Below, one piece after another: positions 45,014 to 53,109 of a stretch of 64,000 nt of DNA; position 1 is the stretch's first letter, and each line of letters starts with the position of its first letter. The notes under the pieces are model-generated. The model was not told the DNA's origin, did not search any database, and saw nothing but the letters and a program-made list of their open reading frames with translations. Location of the stretch: the NCBI RefSeq assembly GCF_010882125.1, contig NZ_JAAGVZ010000015.1, positions 19,308-83,307 of the forward strand, in the 5' to 3' direction. Origin of the DNA: Peribacillus alkalitolerans. Its GTDB lineage: Bacteria; Bacillota; Bacilli; Bacillales; DSM-1321. A program made the translations under genes and the position numbers.

Positions 45014-46486
45014 ATGTCAATCCGTTTGAGAATGCTCTTGTCCTATACAGCTATGTTGGTTGTAACCATAGGACTTTTTATTATTAGTGGATTGTTAATG
45101 ATTGTGGCTATAACAGGAGATATTAGTAGTATAAAGCATTTATACGCAAATCATTACACACATAAACCAATAACGGCTCAAGAGGAGAATGTGTTTTTAG
45201 ATTTGAAGTATTTAGCAATAAATCAGCCAGATCAATTATTAGATAAGAATTCTTTGAAATTATATGATAAGAAATTAAAAGACGTATCATCTGCCCTGAT
45301 TATCCGAAAAGGGGATGCATTTATATATAAGAATAATAAATTAATATCCATTCGTAATCCAGATGACCTACCACGCTTTGAGCCTTCAAATATTAATATT
45401 AGAAGTACTATAAGTATCGGGAAATATTATTTCTCTTATGTGAAATTTGACTTTTATTTTGAGGATCATGAAATAGGAAGTATCTTTGTAATTAAGAAGG
45501 TTAGTCCATATGTAGCATTATCAAAAAATCTATTTCCTATATTAATTTGTGTACTCCTTATTTTATTAATTGTAACAAATGGTATTCTAAACTACTTAGT
45601 TACGAGAAGCATTGTAAATCCCTTGCATTCATTAAAGCTTGCTACAGAGAAAATAAGAGATGGGGATTTGAATTTTAAAGTAACACCAGGAACAAGGGAT
45701 GAGATTGGACAACTAACTATGGCGTATGAAGAAATGCGTCAACGGTTAAAAGACTCAATAGATCTTCAGCTAAAATATGAAGAAAATCGAAAAGAATTAA
45801 TTTCAAATATTTCTCATGACTTAAGAACGCCTATTACAGCAATAAAAGGATATGTAGAAGGGATAAAAGACGGAGTAGCAGATACACCCCAAAAAATGGA
45901 CAAATATCTTTCTACTATTTATAGAAGAGCCATAGATATGGATTCTCTTATCGATGATTTATTTCTTTTTTCTAAGCTAGATTTAAAAAAGATACAATTC
46001 AATTTTGAAGAAATCGATATAATTCGTTATATCAATTATTTTATTGAGGAACTAAGCTGGGATTTTGAAGAAAAAGGTATCGATGTACAATTTCATGTAG
46101 ACCTGGATAATCCGGTGTTGGTTATAGCGGACAGAGAGAAATTAAAGAGAGTTTTCGTTAATATTATTCAAAATTCCATTAAACATATGAAAAAGGATGA
46201 AAAAATCATACAATTTTCTGTAGTAAACAAAGGTAAGAATATTGAAATTGAGATAAGTGATAACGGTAATGGCATTGAGCCTTCGTCTCTCTCGTATATA
46301 TTTGAGCGCTTTTATCGTGAAGACAATGCCAGAAATACCTCAACTGGTGGAAGTGGTCTTGGATTGGCCATTGCCAAACAAATTATTACCGAACATGGTG
46401 GGGAAATCAGGGTAACTAGTGAAATAGGGAGAGGAACGAGTATTTTTTTCACACTAAAGTTTAGTGAAAAAAGTGAGGTGAGTTAA
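45014..46486 (+). CDS. Sensor histidine kinase
   Basis: 490 residues. TM1 (about 9-32) and TM2 (about 170-195) bracket an external sensor; HAMP follows (about 196-248); HisKA has its His near 268 (NISHDLRTPI); HATPase shows GSGLGLAIAKQI. It resembles the YkoH/VanS/ArlS group. Ligand unknown. TAGGAGGGATTGC precedes the ATG. The stop abuts the TTG start of the regulator, so the two are translationally linked. Confidence 0.9.
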   Translation: MSIRLRMLLSYTAMLVVTIGLFIISGLLMIVAITGDISSIKHLYANHYTHKPITAQEENVFLDLKYLAINQPDQLLDKNSLKLYDKKLKDVSSALIIRKGDAFIYKNNKLISIRNPDDLPRFEPSNINIRSTISIGKYYFSYVKFDFYFEDHEIGSIFVIKKVSPYVALSKNLFPILICVLLILLIVTNGILNYLVTRSIVNPLHSLKLATEKIRDGDLNFKVTPGTRDEIGQLTMAYEEMRQRLKDSIDLQLKYEENRKELISNISHDLRTPITAIKGYVEGIKDGVADTPQKMDKYLSTIYRRAIDMDSLIDDLFLFSKLDLKKIQFNFEEIDIIRYINYFIEELSWDFEEKGIDVQFHVDLDNPVLVIADREKLKRVFVNIIQNSIKHMKKDEKIIQFSVVNKGKNIEIEISDNGNGIEPSSLSYIFERFYREDNARNTSTGGSGLGLAIAKQIITEHGGEIRVTSEIGRGTSIFFTLKFSEKSEVS

Positions 46487-47176
46487 TTGAAAAAGATTTT
46501 GATAATTGAGGATGATCCAAGTATAGGAGAACTTCAAAGAGACTACCTTGAAATAAATGGTTTTAATGTTGAATTAGTGGAGTCGGGAAAAGAGGGACTT
46601 GAAAAAGCTCTTTCTATTCATTACGATTTAATCATTGTAGATTTAATGCTACCTTATGTAGATGGATTTGATATTTGTCGACAGGTTCGTGCTGTTAAAG
46701 AGATTCCGATTTTAATTGTATCAGCTAGGAAAGAGGATATCGATAAAGTCAGAGGACTTGGACTGGGAGCGGATGATTATATCACTAAGCCCTTTAGCCC
46801 GAGTGAGCTTGTTGCAAGGGCTAAGGCACATTTAACACGATATGACCGATTAAGTGGAATCAAACAGGAGGATAAAAAAGAAATACGTATAAGAGGATTA
46901 ACTATTGAAGAAGCTTCACGTCGCGTATTTGTAAATAATATTGAAGCTCATCTAACTGCAAAGGAGTTCGAACTGCTAAATTTTCTTGCTAAACATCCTA
47001 ATCGGGTTTTTAGTAAAGAGGAGCTATTTGAGTTGATATGGGGCCTGGACTTAGCGGGAGATATCACAACTGTCACTGTCCATATTAGAAAAATTCGTGG
47101 AAAAATAGAAATGGATCCTGCAAATCCACAATTTATTGAAACAGTATGGGGCGCTGGGTACCGATTTTCGGTATAA
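46487..47176 (+). CDS. OmpR-family response regulator
   Basis: 229 residues. The receiver has IIEDD and LIIVDLMLPYVD (phospho-acceptor near residue 53); the winged helix ends ETVWGAGYRFSV. TTG start, with GTGAGGTGAG upstream and no ATG nearby. It begins directly after the kinase stop. Probable binding site: the triple 11-bp repeat at 43722. Confidence 0.92.
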   Translation: MKKILIIEDDPSIGELQRDYLEINGFNVELVESGKEGLEKALSIHYDLIIVDLMLPYVDGFDICRQVRAVKEIPILIVSARKEDIDKVRGLGLGADDYITKPFSPSELVARAKAHLTRYDRLSGIKQEDKKEIRIRGLTIEEASRRVFVNNIEAHLTAKEFELLNFLAKHPNRVFSKEELFELIWGLDLAGDITTVTVHIRKIRGKIEMDPANPQFIETVWGAGYRFSV

Positions 47177-47242
47177 AATAAGAAAGATTTTTTTGGGAAG
47201 CGGTGGCAAAGGTTTCAAGAAATTGAAAGGAGGTATTATTTT

Positions 47243-47434
47243 ATGAAGTACATAAAAACGCAAATGAAACAGCTGATCAAGGACAATATAGAATTGCAAA
47301 AGCGTTTAAAAGAGTTAATAGAAGAACACGACCTTGAGAAAAACTTCGCCCTTAAGGCGTTGTACCATTCAGAAGTTGCTGATGGTGGAAAGTATCAGTT
47401 AGCATACCAAGCACTTGATCTACCCAAAGGGTAG
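47243..47434 (+). CDS. Small helical protein of unknown function
   Basis: 63 residues, mainly charged helix (QMKQLIKDNIELQKRLKEL), without membrane segment. The gene is supported by an excellent ribosome-binding site (AAAGGAGGT, 8 to 9 bases before the ATG) and by a terminator that begins at its stop codon. It is 66 bases after the response regulator, so it may be part of the same transcript. I do not recognise the family. Confidence 0.6.
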   Translation: MKYIKTQMKQLIKDNIELQKRLKELIEEHDLEKNFALKALYHSEVADGGKYQLAYQALDLPKG

Positions 47435-47446
47435 GTCAATTTTTTA
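47417..47446 (+). terminator. Terminator after the small helical protein gene
   Basis: GATCTACCC pairs with GGGTAGGTC around AAA, followed by AATTTTTTATT. Confidence 0.85.
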
Positions 47447-47463
47447 TTACGGATAACACGGAA

Positions 47464-47500
47464 GAAACCTCACTTTATGGGGAACCGTATAATAAGTTAA
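47464..47500. other. Attachment-site-like sequence (copy E)
   Basis: AGAAACCTCACTTTA (47463-47477) and GAACCGTATAATAAGTTAA (47482-47500; 15 of 19 identical to the rlmH end) repeat the pattern, here with 16 bases between element starts instead of 24. It reads EPYNK without a stop. Last copy seen; the accessory block may end here. Confidence 0.5.
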
Positions 47501-47533
47501 AAAAGAAATAAATGATAGTTTAACCAAAGAAGT

Positions 47534-47561
47534 AAAAAGGATCATTCATTAGATCCTTTTT
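47534..47561. terminator. Terminator of the subtilisin gene
   Basis: AAAAAGGATC and GATCCTTTTT pair exactly around ATTCATTA. It lies just after the minus-strand protease gene and works in either direction. Confidence 0.75.
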
Positions 47562-47610
47562 ACCCCTAGATAGTTTATATTTAGCAAAATTGAATGACTG
47601 TTATTATCTA

Positions 47611-48957
47611 CTATTTAAGCGCATTTTCTGCATTGATAGAGCCAAATCCAGATTCTCCATCATAGCCTGGCTTGAACCAATCATCAGCAGAGTTTTGGAT
47701 AATATGTTTCACTTGAGAGGGACTTAAAACATCCTTTCCGTATTTAGCAATAATTACCCCAGCAAGACCTGCGGTTTTAGGGGCAGCCATGGAAGTACCT
47801 GCATAAAAAGCATATCCACCTGGAACTGTAGATAAACATAATTTATTACGGTCTCTTAATGCCTTATCACCTGTTTCTAGCCAAGCTGTACCATAATCAC
47901 CACCTGGTGCGATTACATCAATTTTACCTACACCATAGTTCGAATAGTAAGTTAGATTTTTCTCAGCTCCACCAGCAGATACACGGATTAGAGATTGGCT
48001 ACTTGGACTTCTATGCGTAGCTCCATTATCATCTCCAGAAAGCTTCCCTGGACTTGAAATGTCGACTCCTGCATTTCCAGCTGAGCCCACTACTGTTACT
48101 CCTTTTTTAATCGCATATTGGATTGCACGGTTAAATAAACGAACGTCGGCTACAATTTCCTTGGTTGCATATTCTGGATTTTGGAACCAATCATATCCAC
48201 CCAATGACATGTTTACGACATCAACATTATCATCAGCAGCAGTCATTAAAGCGTTGGCAATATCTGTTGTGGCAGCTCCTCCTTCTGGTCCAAATACACG
48301 ATAAGCAGCAACTTTTAGGTCAGGACCGATTCCTAATACTCTACCATTACCTGCGATGGAACCAGCGACATGCGTACCATGGCCATCCTCATCCATTGGA
48401 CTCGCTATACCTGGAACGAATGATTTTCCGTAAGCGTAGTTATTCTTAATATCGGGATGAGTATAATCAATGCCTGTATCCACAACTGCGACAATAATAT
48501 CTTTATTATTAGTAGATTTTCCTGTTCCTCCTTTTAAATTCCAGGATTGACCATAGTTAGTTACTTGCTTTATATCCCATTGGTAGGTTTTATAAAGATC
48601 ATTTGCAGATGTTGCAGTGAAACCTTCATTAAGGACCTCAACATCTACTGGTGCTTCAGGATAAATTGTACTTTCTACACTAGCATTTAAAACACTTGAA
48701 CTTTTTTGGATCTCAGACAGGAAATTAGGATTTTCTGAAGTTACCTCTACAGCACCCAAATTAGGTAGTGCTTTTTTTACTTTACCCCCAGCACCTTTTA
48801 TTTCTTCTAAATAGTTTGATGGGAGACTCGTATCTGACTTAAAGACAACTATGTATTCCTTGTCCACTGATTGGGCATGTCCAACCCCTAAGCTACCAAG
48901 AAAGGCAGCAGCACTCAATGTTACTGTTAAAGCACCTGCAATAAATTTTTTTTTCAT
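47611..48957 (-). CDS. Secreted subtilisin-like serine protease (S8)
   Basis: 448 residues. Signal peptide (cut probably after GVGHA), an inhibitor_I9 propeptide (KEYIVVFKSD ...), then the catalytic domain with Asp in VAVVDTGIDYTHPD, His in DGHGTHVAGSIAG and Ser in GTSMAAPKTAG, all present. Similar in shape to lantibiotic-leader-peptidase-like S8A enzymes and to other Bacillus extracellular proteases. ATG at 48957 follows AGGGGGATGAAGA on the minus strand. Monocistronic. Confidence 0.9.
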   Translation of the reverse strand: MKKKFIAGALTVTLSAAAFLGSLGVGHAQSVDKEYIVVFKSDTSLPSNYLEEIKGAGGKVKKALPNLGAVEVTSENPNFLSEIQKSSSVLNASVESTIYPEAPVDVEVLNEGFTATSANDLYKTYQWDIKQVTNYGQSWNLKGGTGKSTNNKDIIVAVVDTGIDYTHPDIKNNYAYGKSFVPGIASPMDEDGHGTHVAGSIAGNGRVLGIGPDLKVAAYRVFGPEGGAATTDIANALMTAADDNVDVVNMSLGGYDWFQNPEYATKEIVADVRLFNRAIQYAIKKGVTVVGSAGNAGVDISSPGKLSGDDNGATHRSPSSQSLIRVSAGGAEKNLTYYSNYGVGKIDVIAPGGDYGTAWLETGDKALRDRNKLCLSTVPGGYAFYAGTSMAAPKTAGLAGVIIAKYGKDVLSPSQVKHIIQNSADDWFKPGYDGESGFGSINAENALK

Positions 48958-49628
48958 TCTTCATCCCCCTGTAAAACTAAAATTTTCTAACAATTAGATT
49001 ATAAGTTTCACTACGGGGGTATTTTGTATAATTATGGCATTCATTTTTATAGAATTTCTACAAGTAGCACACCTAATTGTCAAATGGTTAGGTCTTTTGG
49101 TACGCAAGTTAATTCTTCATCCTTCTAAAGCACTTAACTTCATCTAGGTTTATTTACTGATTTCACTCTAAAGGGAAAGTTTCAAAAAAATATAAACGTA
49201 TCAATCTCCACATATTCCTCCAAAACAATAGATCAAAACCTTCACTGATATAAAAATCCGACAAAACATTCGACATTTTTCCCGCAAAAAAACTAAAGTT
49301 CCAGCCTGTTCTTGGTTATTCGACATATTTTTAGTTTTATTTCCTAGAAAATAAGTCAATCGTAGCATGTAATAATCTCCCAATTTACCAGGGATTAAGG
49401 TGTTTGTACAATTTGAATTGTATTTAAGGCACTCACTTTGATAAGAGAATAGTTAATTTTAATAGAATCTACTTTTCTCAACTATAACGACAGTTTTCTA
49501 TTAAAACTCTTGATTAAAAACGAGAAATGACAATGAATACAGCACTCTGGCTGATACATCAGAACGTTATCCAATGGGATATGAAATATTAATAAGGGCG
49601 GATATTCTATATAAATTAAAAAAGAATT
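48958..49628. other. 671-base stretch without a supported gene
   Basis: No convincing gene. A stretch of open frame at 49514-49630 (+) reads like the tail of a protein (EYSTLADTSERYPMGYEILI), ends at the hairpin 49629-49670, and may be a gene remnant. Confidence 0.4.
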
Positions 49629-49670
49629 AAAACACCCCTTAAAGTCGATTAACGACTAAGGGGTGTTTCT
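49629..49670. terminator. Terminator after the small membrane protein gene (minus) or remnant (plus)
   Basis: AAAACACCCCTTA pairs with TAAGGGGTGTTT, with AGTCG/CGACT inside. T or A runs lie on both sides. Confidence 0.75.
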
Positions 49671-49685
49671 TGTCATACTGTTACT

Positions 49686-50153
49686 TTATTTGCTTGGTGT
49701 TCGCTGTCCCCATGGCTTGAACACGGAAACTATAAAAATAGTTACTAAAAGAATGATTTGTAAAACAATCCCTGCCATGAGTTGGAAATGGTTTGATATA
49801 AAAGCGGGCTCACCTGAAACTTGAATCCCATTTAAAGTCCAAAAATAAATGAATATGAAACCTAAAGCCATACATATTAAGGTCAGGATTTCTTTGAAAA
49901 TAATCCAATTAAATTTAAATAATCCCCATTTCGTGAAAATGGATAACACCATTCCAGTAATCACTGTTCCAATAATAGAAGCCCTTCCTGCTGTTTGTTC
50001 AAGCTGTAACATGCTTGTATAGTATGCTTTGACTGTCCCATGATCATCAGTCGTCAGAACGCTGATGCTTAGTATTAAAAAAGTTACAGTCACGCCAAGC
50101 CAGATTGCAGAAAATAGTATATGTGCCGTTAACCACCATTTTTTTTGAGTCAA
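49686..50153 (-). CDS. DUF2269-like four-helix membrane protein
   Basis: 155 residues with four membrane helices (about 8-30, 52-75, 84-108 and 122-146). The first helix begins WWLTAHILFSAIWLGVTVTF, with a His as in DUF2269 and CopD-like proteins. No function is known for these. The start at 50153 has AGGAGAGATTCTTC upstream. It stands alone. Confidence 0.65.
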   Translation of the reverse strand: MTQKKWWLTAHILFSAIWLGVTVTFLILSISVLTTDDHGTVKAYYTSMLQLEQTAGRASIIGTVITGMVLSIFTKWGLFKFNWIIFKEILTLICMALGFIFIYFWTLNGIQVSGEPAFISNHFQLMAGIVLQIILLVTIFIVSVFKPWGQRTPSK

Positions 50154-50280
50154 AGATAAGTGTTTCAGAAGAATCTCTCCTTACAATGCTAGGTTTCTTA
50201 TTCCTTGGAATTTTGAATATTAAGTTAATTATAGCATGGACCTAATGGGTATTTGTACGAGTCTATGGTCTTTTTCTAGC

Positions 50281-50465
50281 GTACAGACATTGGTGGTGTT
50301 ATGGATGCTTTTATTGACTGTGTACGCTTGGATACTACACCACTAGTTACAGGAGGTGGTGCACCATCATCACTAAAAGTCATTATAGGAATTATTACGC
50401 CCCCCGGAAAGCAAGCGGCTGGAGCGGAAATCAACCTTTTCGCCTACCATACATATCAAAAATGA
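50281..50465 (+). pseudogene. Possible coding remnant fused to a repeat fragment
   Basis: Open for 61 codons without a start or ribosome-binding site. The first 40 codons (DIGGVMDAFIDCVRLDTTPL and on) look protein-like, then the frame runs into the repeat fragment at 50401-50437. I do not recognise the protein. Confidence 0.3.
50401..50437. repeat. Fragment of the dispersed intergenic repeat (right end)
   Basis: GGAAAGCAAGCGGCTGGAGC and GGAAATCAACC correspond to the right end of the 184-bp family (GCGGAAAGTAAG ... AGCTGGCAATAAACG at 6691-6725). Confidence 0.5.
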
Positions 50466-50514
50466 CAAAAGGTATCGAGAGAGCGTAGTCTCGATACCTT
50501 TTGTCGACAATCTG
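50464..50514. repeat. GACAAAAGG hairpin, copy 1
   Basis: GACAAAAGGTATCGAGA pairs exactly with TCTCGATACCTTTTGTC (17 bp). Its right border CCTTTTGTCGACAATCTG (50497-50514) is the complement of 63904-63921. A second perfect 13-bp hairpin, CGAAGACGCTACC/GGTAGCGTCTTCG, follows at 50520-50552, just after the aldo/keto reductase gene. Confidence 0.6.
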
Positions 50515-50568
50515 AATACGAAGACGCTACCTTAGTAAGGTAGCGTCTTCGTTTGCCAATATTCTTTA

Positions 50569-51411
50569 TTAAAAATCAAAGTTATCAGGGTCTGGTCCTA
50601 CTCTGTGATTTTGGTTTAATTGATTAATTAGCTCCATATCCTCTTTTGCAAGTTCAAAATCAAAGATAGAGGAATTCTCCACAATCCTTTGTTCATTGGT
50701 CGATTTTGGAATGGTTACAACACCGTTTTGTAAATCCCAACGCAAGATTACTTGAGCCACAGATTTACTATACTTAGTGGCTATTTCTTGTAGAACTGGA
50801 TTATCTAATAATTGGCCTTGCATTAAAGGCGACCAAGCTTCTAATTGAATACCATGCTGTTGGCAGTAAGATCGAACTTTATTCTGGGCCAATCTAGGAT
50901 GGTATTCTACCTGATTGATCATTGGTTTAATTTCTGCATCTTCCATCAAATTTTCAAGATGATGGACATGGAAGTTACTTACTCCAATCGCTTTTACCCT
51001 TCCTTCTTTATAAAGAGTCTCTAATGCTCGCCAAGCCTCTTTATATTTACCTTCAACTGGCCAGTGTACAAGGTATAAGTCTAAATAATCAAGACCCAGC
51101 TTCTTTAAGCTCGTTTCATAGGCTTTAAGGGTAGATTCGTATCCTAAATCGGCGTTCCAAACCTTCGATGTAATAAATAACTCATCCCTGGATATTCCCG
51201 CTTCTGCTATCGCTTCAGAAATGGCTTTCCCAACTCCTTCTTCATTTTCATAAATGGCTGCTGTATCGATACTACGATACCCATGTTTAATCGCAAATTT
51301 AATAGAATCAACCAGTGTGGGACCTTGTTCAACTTTAAATACCCCAATACCAAACCAAGGCATTTTCACACCATTATGCAAAGTTGTTGTAGCTTGTAAA
51401 TTTAAAACCAT
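50569..51411 (-). CDS. Aldo/keto reductase (YtbE/YvgN type)
   Basis: 280 residues, TIM-barrel NADPH reductase of the AKR5 group. The catalytic tetrad is visible: Asp in RSIDTAAIYENE with its Tyr, Lys in FITSKVWN and His in DLYLVHWP; the cofactor part is IPKSTNEQRI. It reduces small carbonyls such as methylglyoxal or diketogluconate in relatives. ATG 51411 is chosen because GGAGGTTTATATAGA precedes it; a longer frame from 51483 lacks a site. Divergent from the SDR gene across an operator-like region. Confidence 0.9.
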   Translation of the reverse strand: MVLNLQATTTLHNGVKMPWFGIGVFKVEQGPTLVDSIKFAIKHGYRSIDTAAIYENEEGVGKAISEAIAEAGISRDELFITSKVWNADLGYESTLKAYETSLKKLGLDYLDLYLVHWPVEGKYKEAWRALETLYKEGRVKAIGVSNFHVHHLENLMEDAEIKPMINQVEYHPRLAQNKVRSYCQQHGIQLEAWSPLMQGQLLDNPVLQEIATKYSKSVAQVILRWDLQNGVVTIPKSTNEQRIVENSSIFDFELAKEDMELINQLNQNHRVGPDPDNFDF

Positions 51412-51515
51412 TCTATATAAACCTCCAGTAGAATAATAATATAACCTTCTGTATGGACAGATAAGATGAAACTTAGCCGGCAATAGTAATTATGTGCTAT
51501 ATAGAATTGTAAGAA

Positions 51516-51565
51516 AAGTACGCACTTTGAAGTAATATAGGCACTTAAAAGTGTGATAAGTACTT
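51516..51565. promoter_or_regulatory. Cluster of AAGT/ACTT palindromes
   Basis: AAGTACGCACTT (51516-51527), CACTTAAAAGTG (51542-51553) and AAGTACTT (51558-51565) are three related dyads about 105 to 155 bases before the AKR gene. They suggest a regulator with AAGTRC half-sites, for example HxlR or MarR type, but the protein is not encoded nearby. Confidence 0.4.
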
Positions 51566-51837
51566 TTTAGTGTCCTATAATTAAGAGAAGAAGGTATGAA
51601 GAAGTAAGAAGTAATTTAACAATGATCTTGTTTACGCTAGTAGATATTATTGTTCCGGAAATAAACTGAAGCATGAAATACTATTCTTATGTAAGAGACG
51701 CACGTGACCGTCAAGATACGTCTCATTCTAAAGACAAATAATACTAGAAATTCGATGGTGAGAAATATGCTATAGTTATATAGTTGAATTTTTTCTTACT
51801 TTCTAAGAATTACTAGTAGAAGGGCTTGATTATTAGG

Positions 51838-52905
51838 ATGAACATCTTTATTACGGGAGCTACTGGCTTTCTGGGTTCTAACTTAGTTAAGAAGTTAGTC
51901 GAGGAACACCATGATGTTTATGTATTAGTGAGGAACCAAAATAGATTAGAAACTCTATATAAAAAGTTAAGTGTTGATCAAATAAAAAAGATACACGTTA
52001 TTGAAGGGGAATTATCAAAAGAGTATTTAGGGATTCATGCCTCCACATTACAAAAGTTAATGGGGAAAGTGGATGCAATCTATCATATGGCTGCATTCCT
52101 ATCATTTGACGAAGCTAAAAGAGAAGAAGTATTAGAAATGAACATCAGAGGGACACAACATGTTCTCGACTTGGCTGAAATACTCAAGGTAAAAAAGTTT
52201 ATCCATGTAAGTACAGCTTATACGCTAGGTGCTCGCACCAAAGGGTTAGAAACTTTATATCCACTGGATTCTACTTTTATTAACTCATATGAGGAAAGCA
52301 AGTGTCATGCAGAACATTTAGTTATGTCCTATAATGAAATATTAGATGTAATGATCATGCGACCGGCAATCATCATCGGAGATTCGGATACGGGCGAAGC
52401 TGATACCACTTTTGGTCTATACGGTATACTTAGGTCGGTAGAATTATTAAAGAAACGAGTCCTAAAAAGGGAAACGATAGGGGAAGAAACGTATCGGTTA
52501 GTAATAGAAAAAGATACCGTTTCAAACCTTGTCCCTGTAAACTATGTAATCAAGGCGTTGGTCTTGGGATTATTACATGGAAGAAAGAACATGATTTATA
52601 ACATTACGAATCCGAATGCCCCAACCAATAAGTTAGTTTTTGAGGCCATTAAAGAAGGTCTGGAGTTTCCATTTGTAACCATAGTCCCTGAATCTCAAAA
52701 AGGACTTTTAACAGACTATGAAATGAAGCTCAATCAACCATTGGAAGTGTTTAAGGAGTATCTGAACCGCTCCATTGTCTTTAAAAGTGACAATACTAAG
52801 GAATTGTTTGAGAACGCCAACGAAACCGAACTCAATATGGATAAAGAAATGCTAGTAAGGATTGTTCAAGGATTTCAAAGAAAAAAAGTGGTAACAACAA
52901 ACTAA
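51838..52905 (+). CDS. Extended SDR / NAD-dependent epimerase-dehydratase-like reductase
   Basis: 355 residues. NAD(P)-binding ITGATGFLGSNLVKKL (about 5-20) and the active-site pair in NSYEESKCHAEHL (Y-x3-K) define the extended SDR class; it resembles fatty acyl-CoA or thioester-reductase domains (GTQHVLDLAE, then MIMRPAIIIGDS). The substrate is not known. The start is uncertain: the ATG at 51838 has AGAAGGG 13 bases upstream, and a TTG at 51826 lies too close to it. A strong terminator follows. Confidence 0.78.
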   Translation: MNIFITGATGFLGSNLVKKLVEEHHDVYVLVRNQNRLETLYKKLSVDQIKKIHVIEGELSKEYLGIHASTLQKLMGKVDAIYHMAAFLSFDEAKREEVLEMNIRGTQHVLDLAEILKVKKFIHVSTAYTLGARTKGLETLYPLDSTFINSYEESKCHAEHLVMSYNEILDVMIMRPAIIIGDSDTGEADTTFGLYGILRSVELLKKRVLKRETIGEETYRLVIEKDTVSNLVPVNYVIKALVLGLLHGRKNMIYNITNPNAPTNKLVFEAIKEGLEFPFVTIVPESQKGLLTDYEMKLNQPLEVFKEYLNRSIVFKSDNTKELFENANETELNMDKEMLVRIVQGFQRKKVVTTN

Positions 52906-52938
52906 AAGTTCCCCTCCTTTGATTTGGAGGGGATTTTT
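52904..52938 (+). terminator. Terminator after the SDR gene
   Basis: TCCCCTCC pairs with GGAGGGGA around TTTGATTT, followed by TTTTTG. Confidence 0.85.
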
Positions 52939-53012
52939 GCTGTGATTATCTTTTTATATTTCTATACAAACAACCAGCCTGTGTTTCATTAGTGAAGAAG
53001 GATTTTTTCCCA

Positions 53013-53077
53013 TTGATATAAACCAATTTTATCTATATAATGATAATCGTTATCAACAACAATGAAAATCATTATCA
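53013..53077 (+). promoter_or_regulatory. Promoter with two Fur boxes
   Basis: TTGATA (53013-53018), 17 bases, TATAAT (53036-53041). TGATAATCGTTATCA (53041-53055) and TGAAAATCATTATCA (53063-53077) are 7-1-7 Fur boxes, each with one departure from TGATAATNATTATCA, 22 bases apart, beginning at the last base of the -10 and covering the start of transcription. The two genes downstream should be repressed by iron-loaded Fur. Confidence 0.82.
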
Positions 53078-53109
53078 TTTACATAAAGTGGTTCTATGGG
53101 GGAGATAAA

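Noticed and set aside
25260..47500. Recombinase, integrase or transposase genes in the accessory region
   Set aside because: All larger frames were read; none shows serine or tyrosine recombinase or DDE motifs.
49201..49368. Minus-strand frame of 55 codons (MLRLTYFLGN ...)
   Set aside because: A weak site (GGGAG) precedes it, but I see no recognised motif, and composition is not clearly coding.
53062..53109. Upstream ATG for the 700-residue lipoprotein
   Set aside because: It lies in the second Fur box and gives an N-terminus that spoils the lipoprotein signal; GGGGGAGATAAA before 53110 is decisive.
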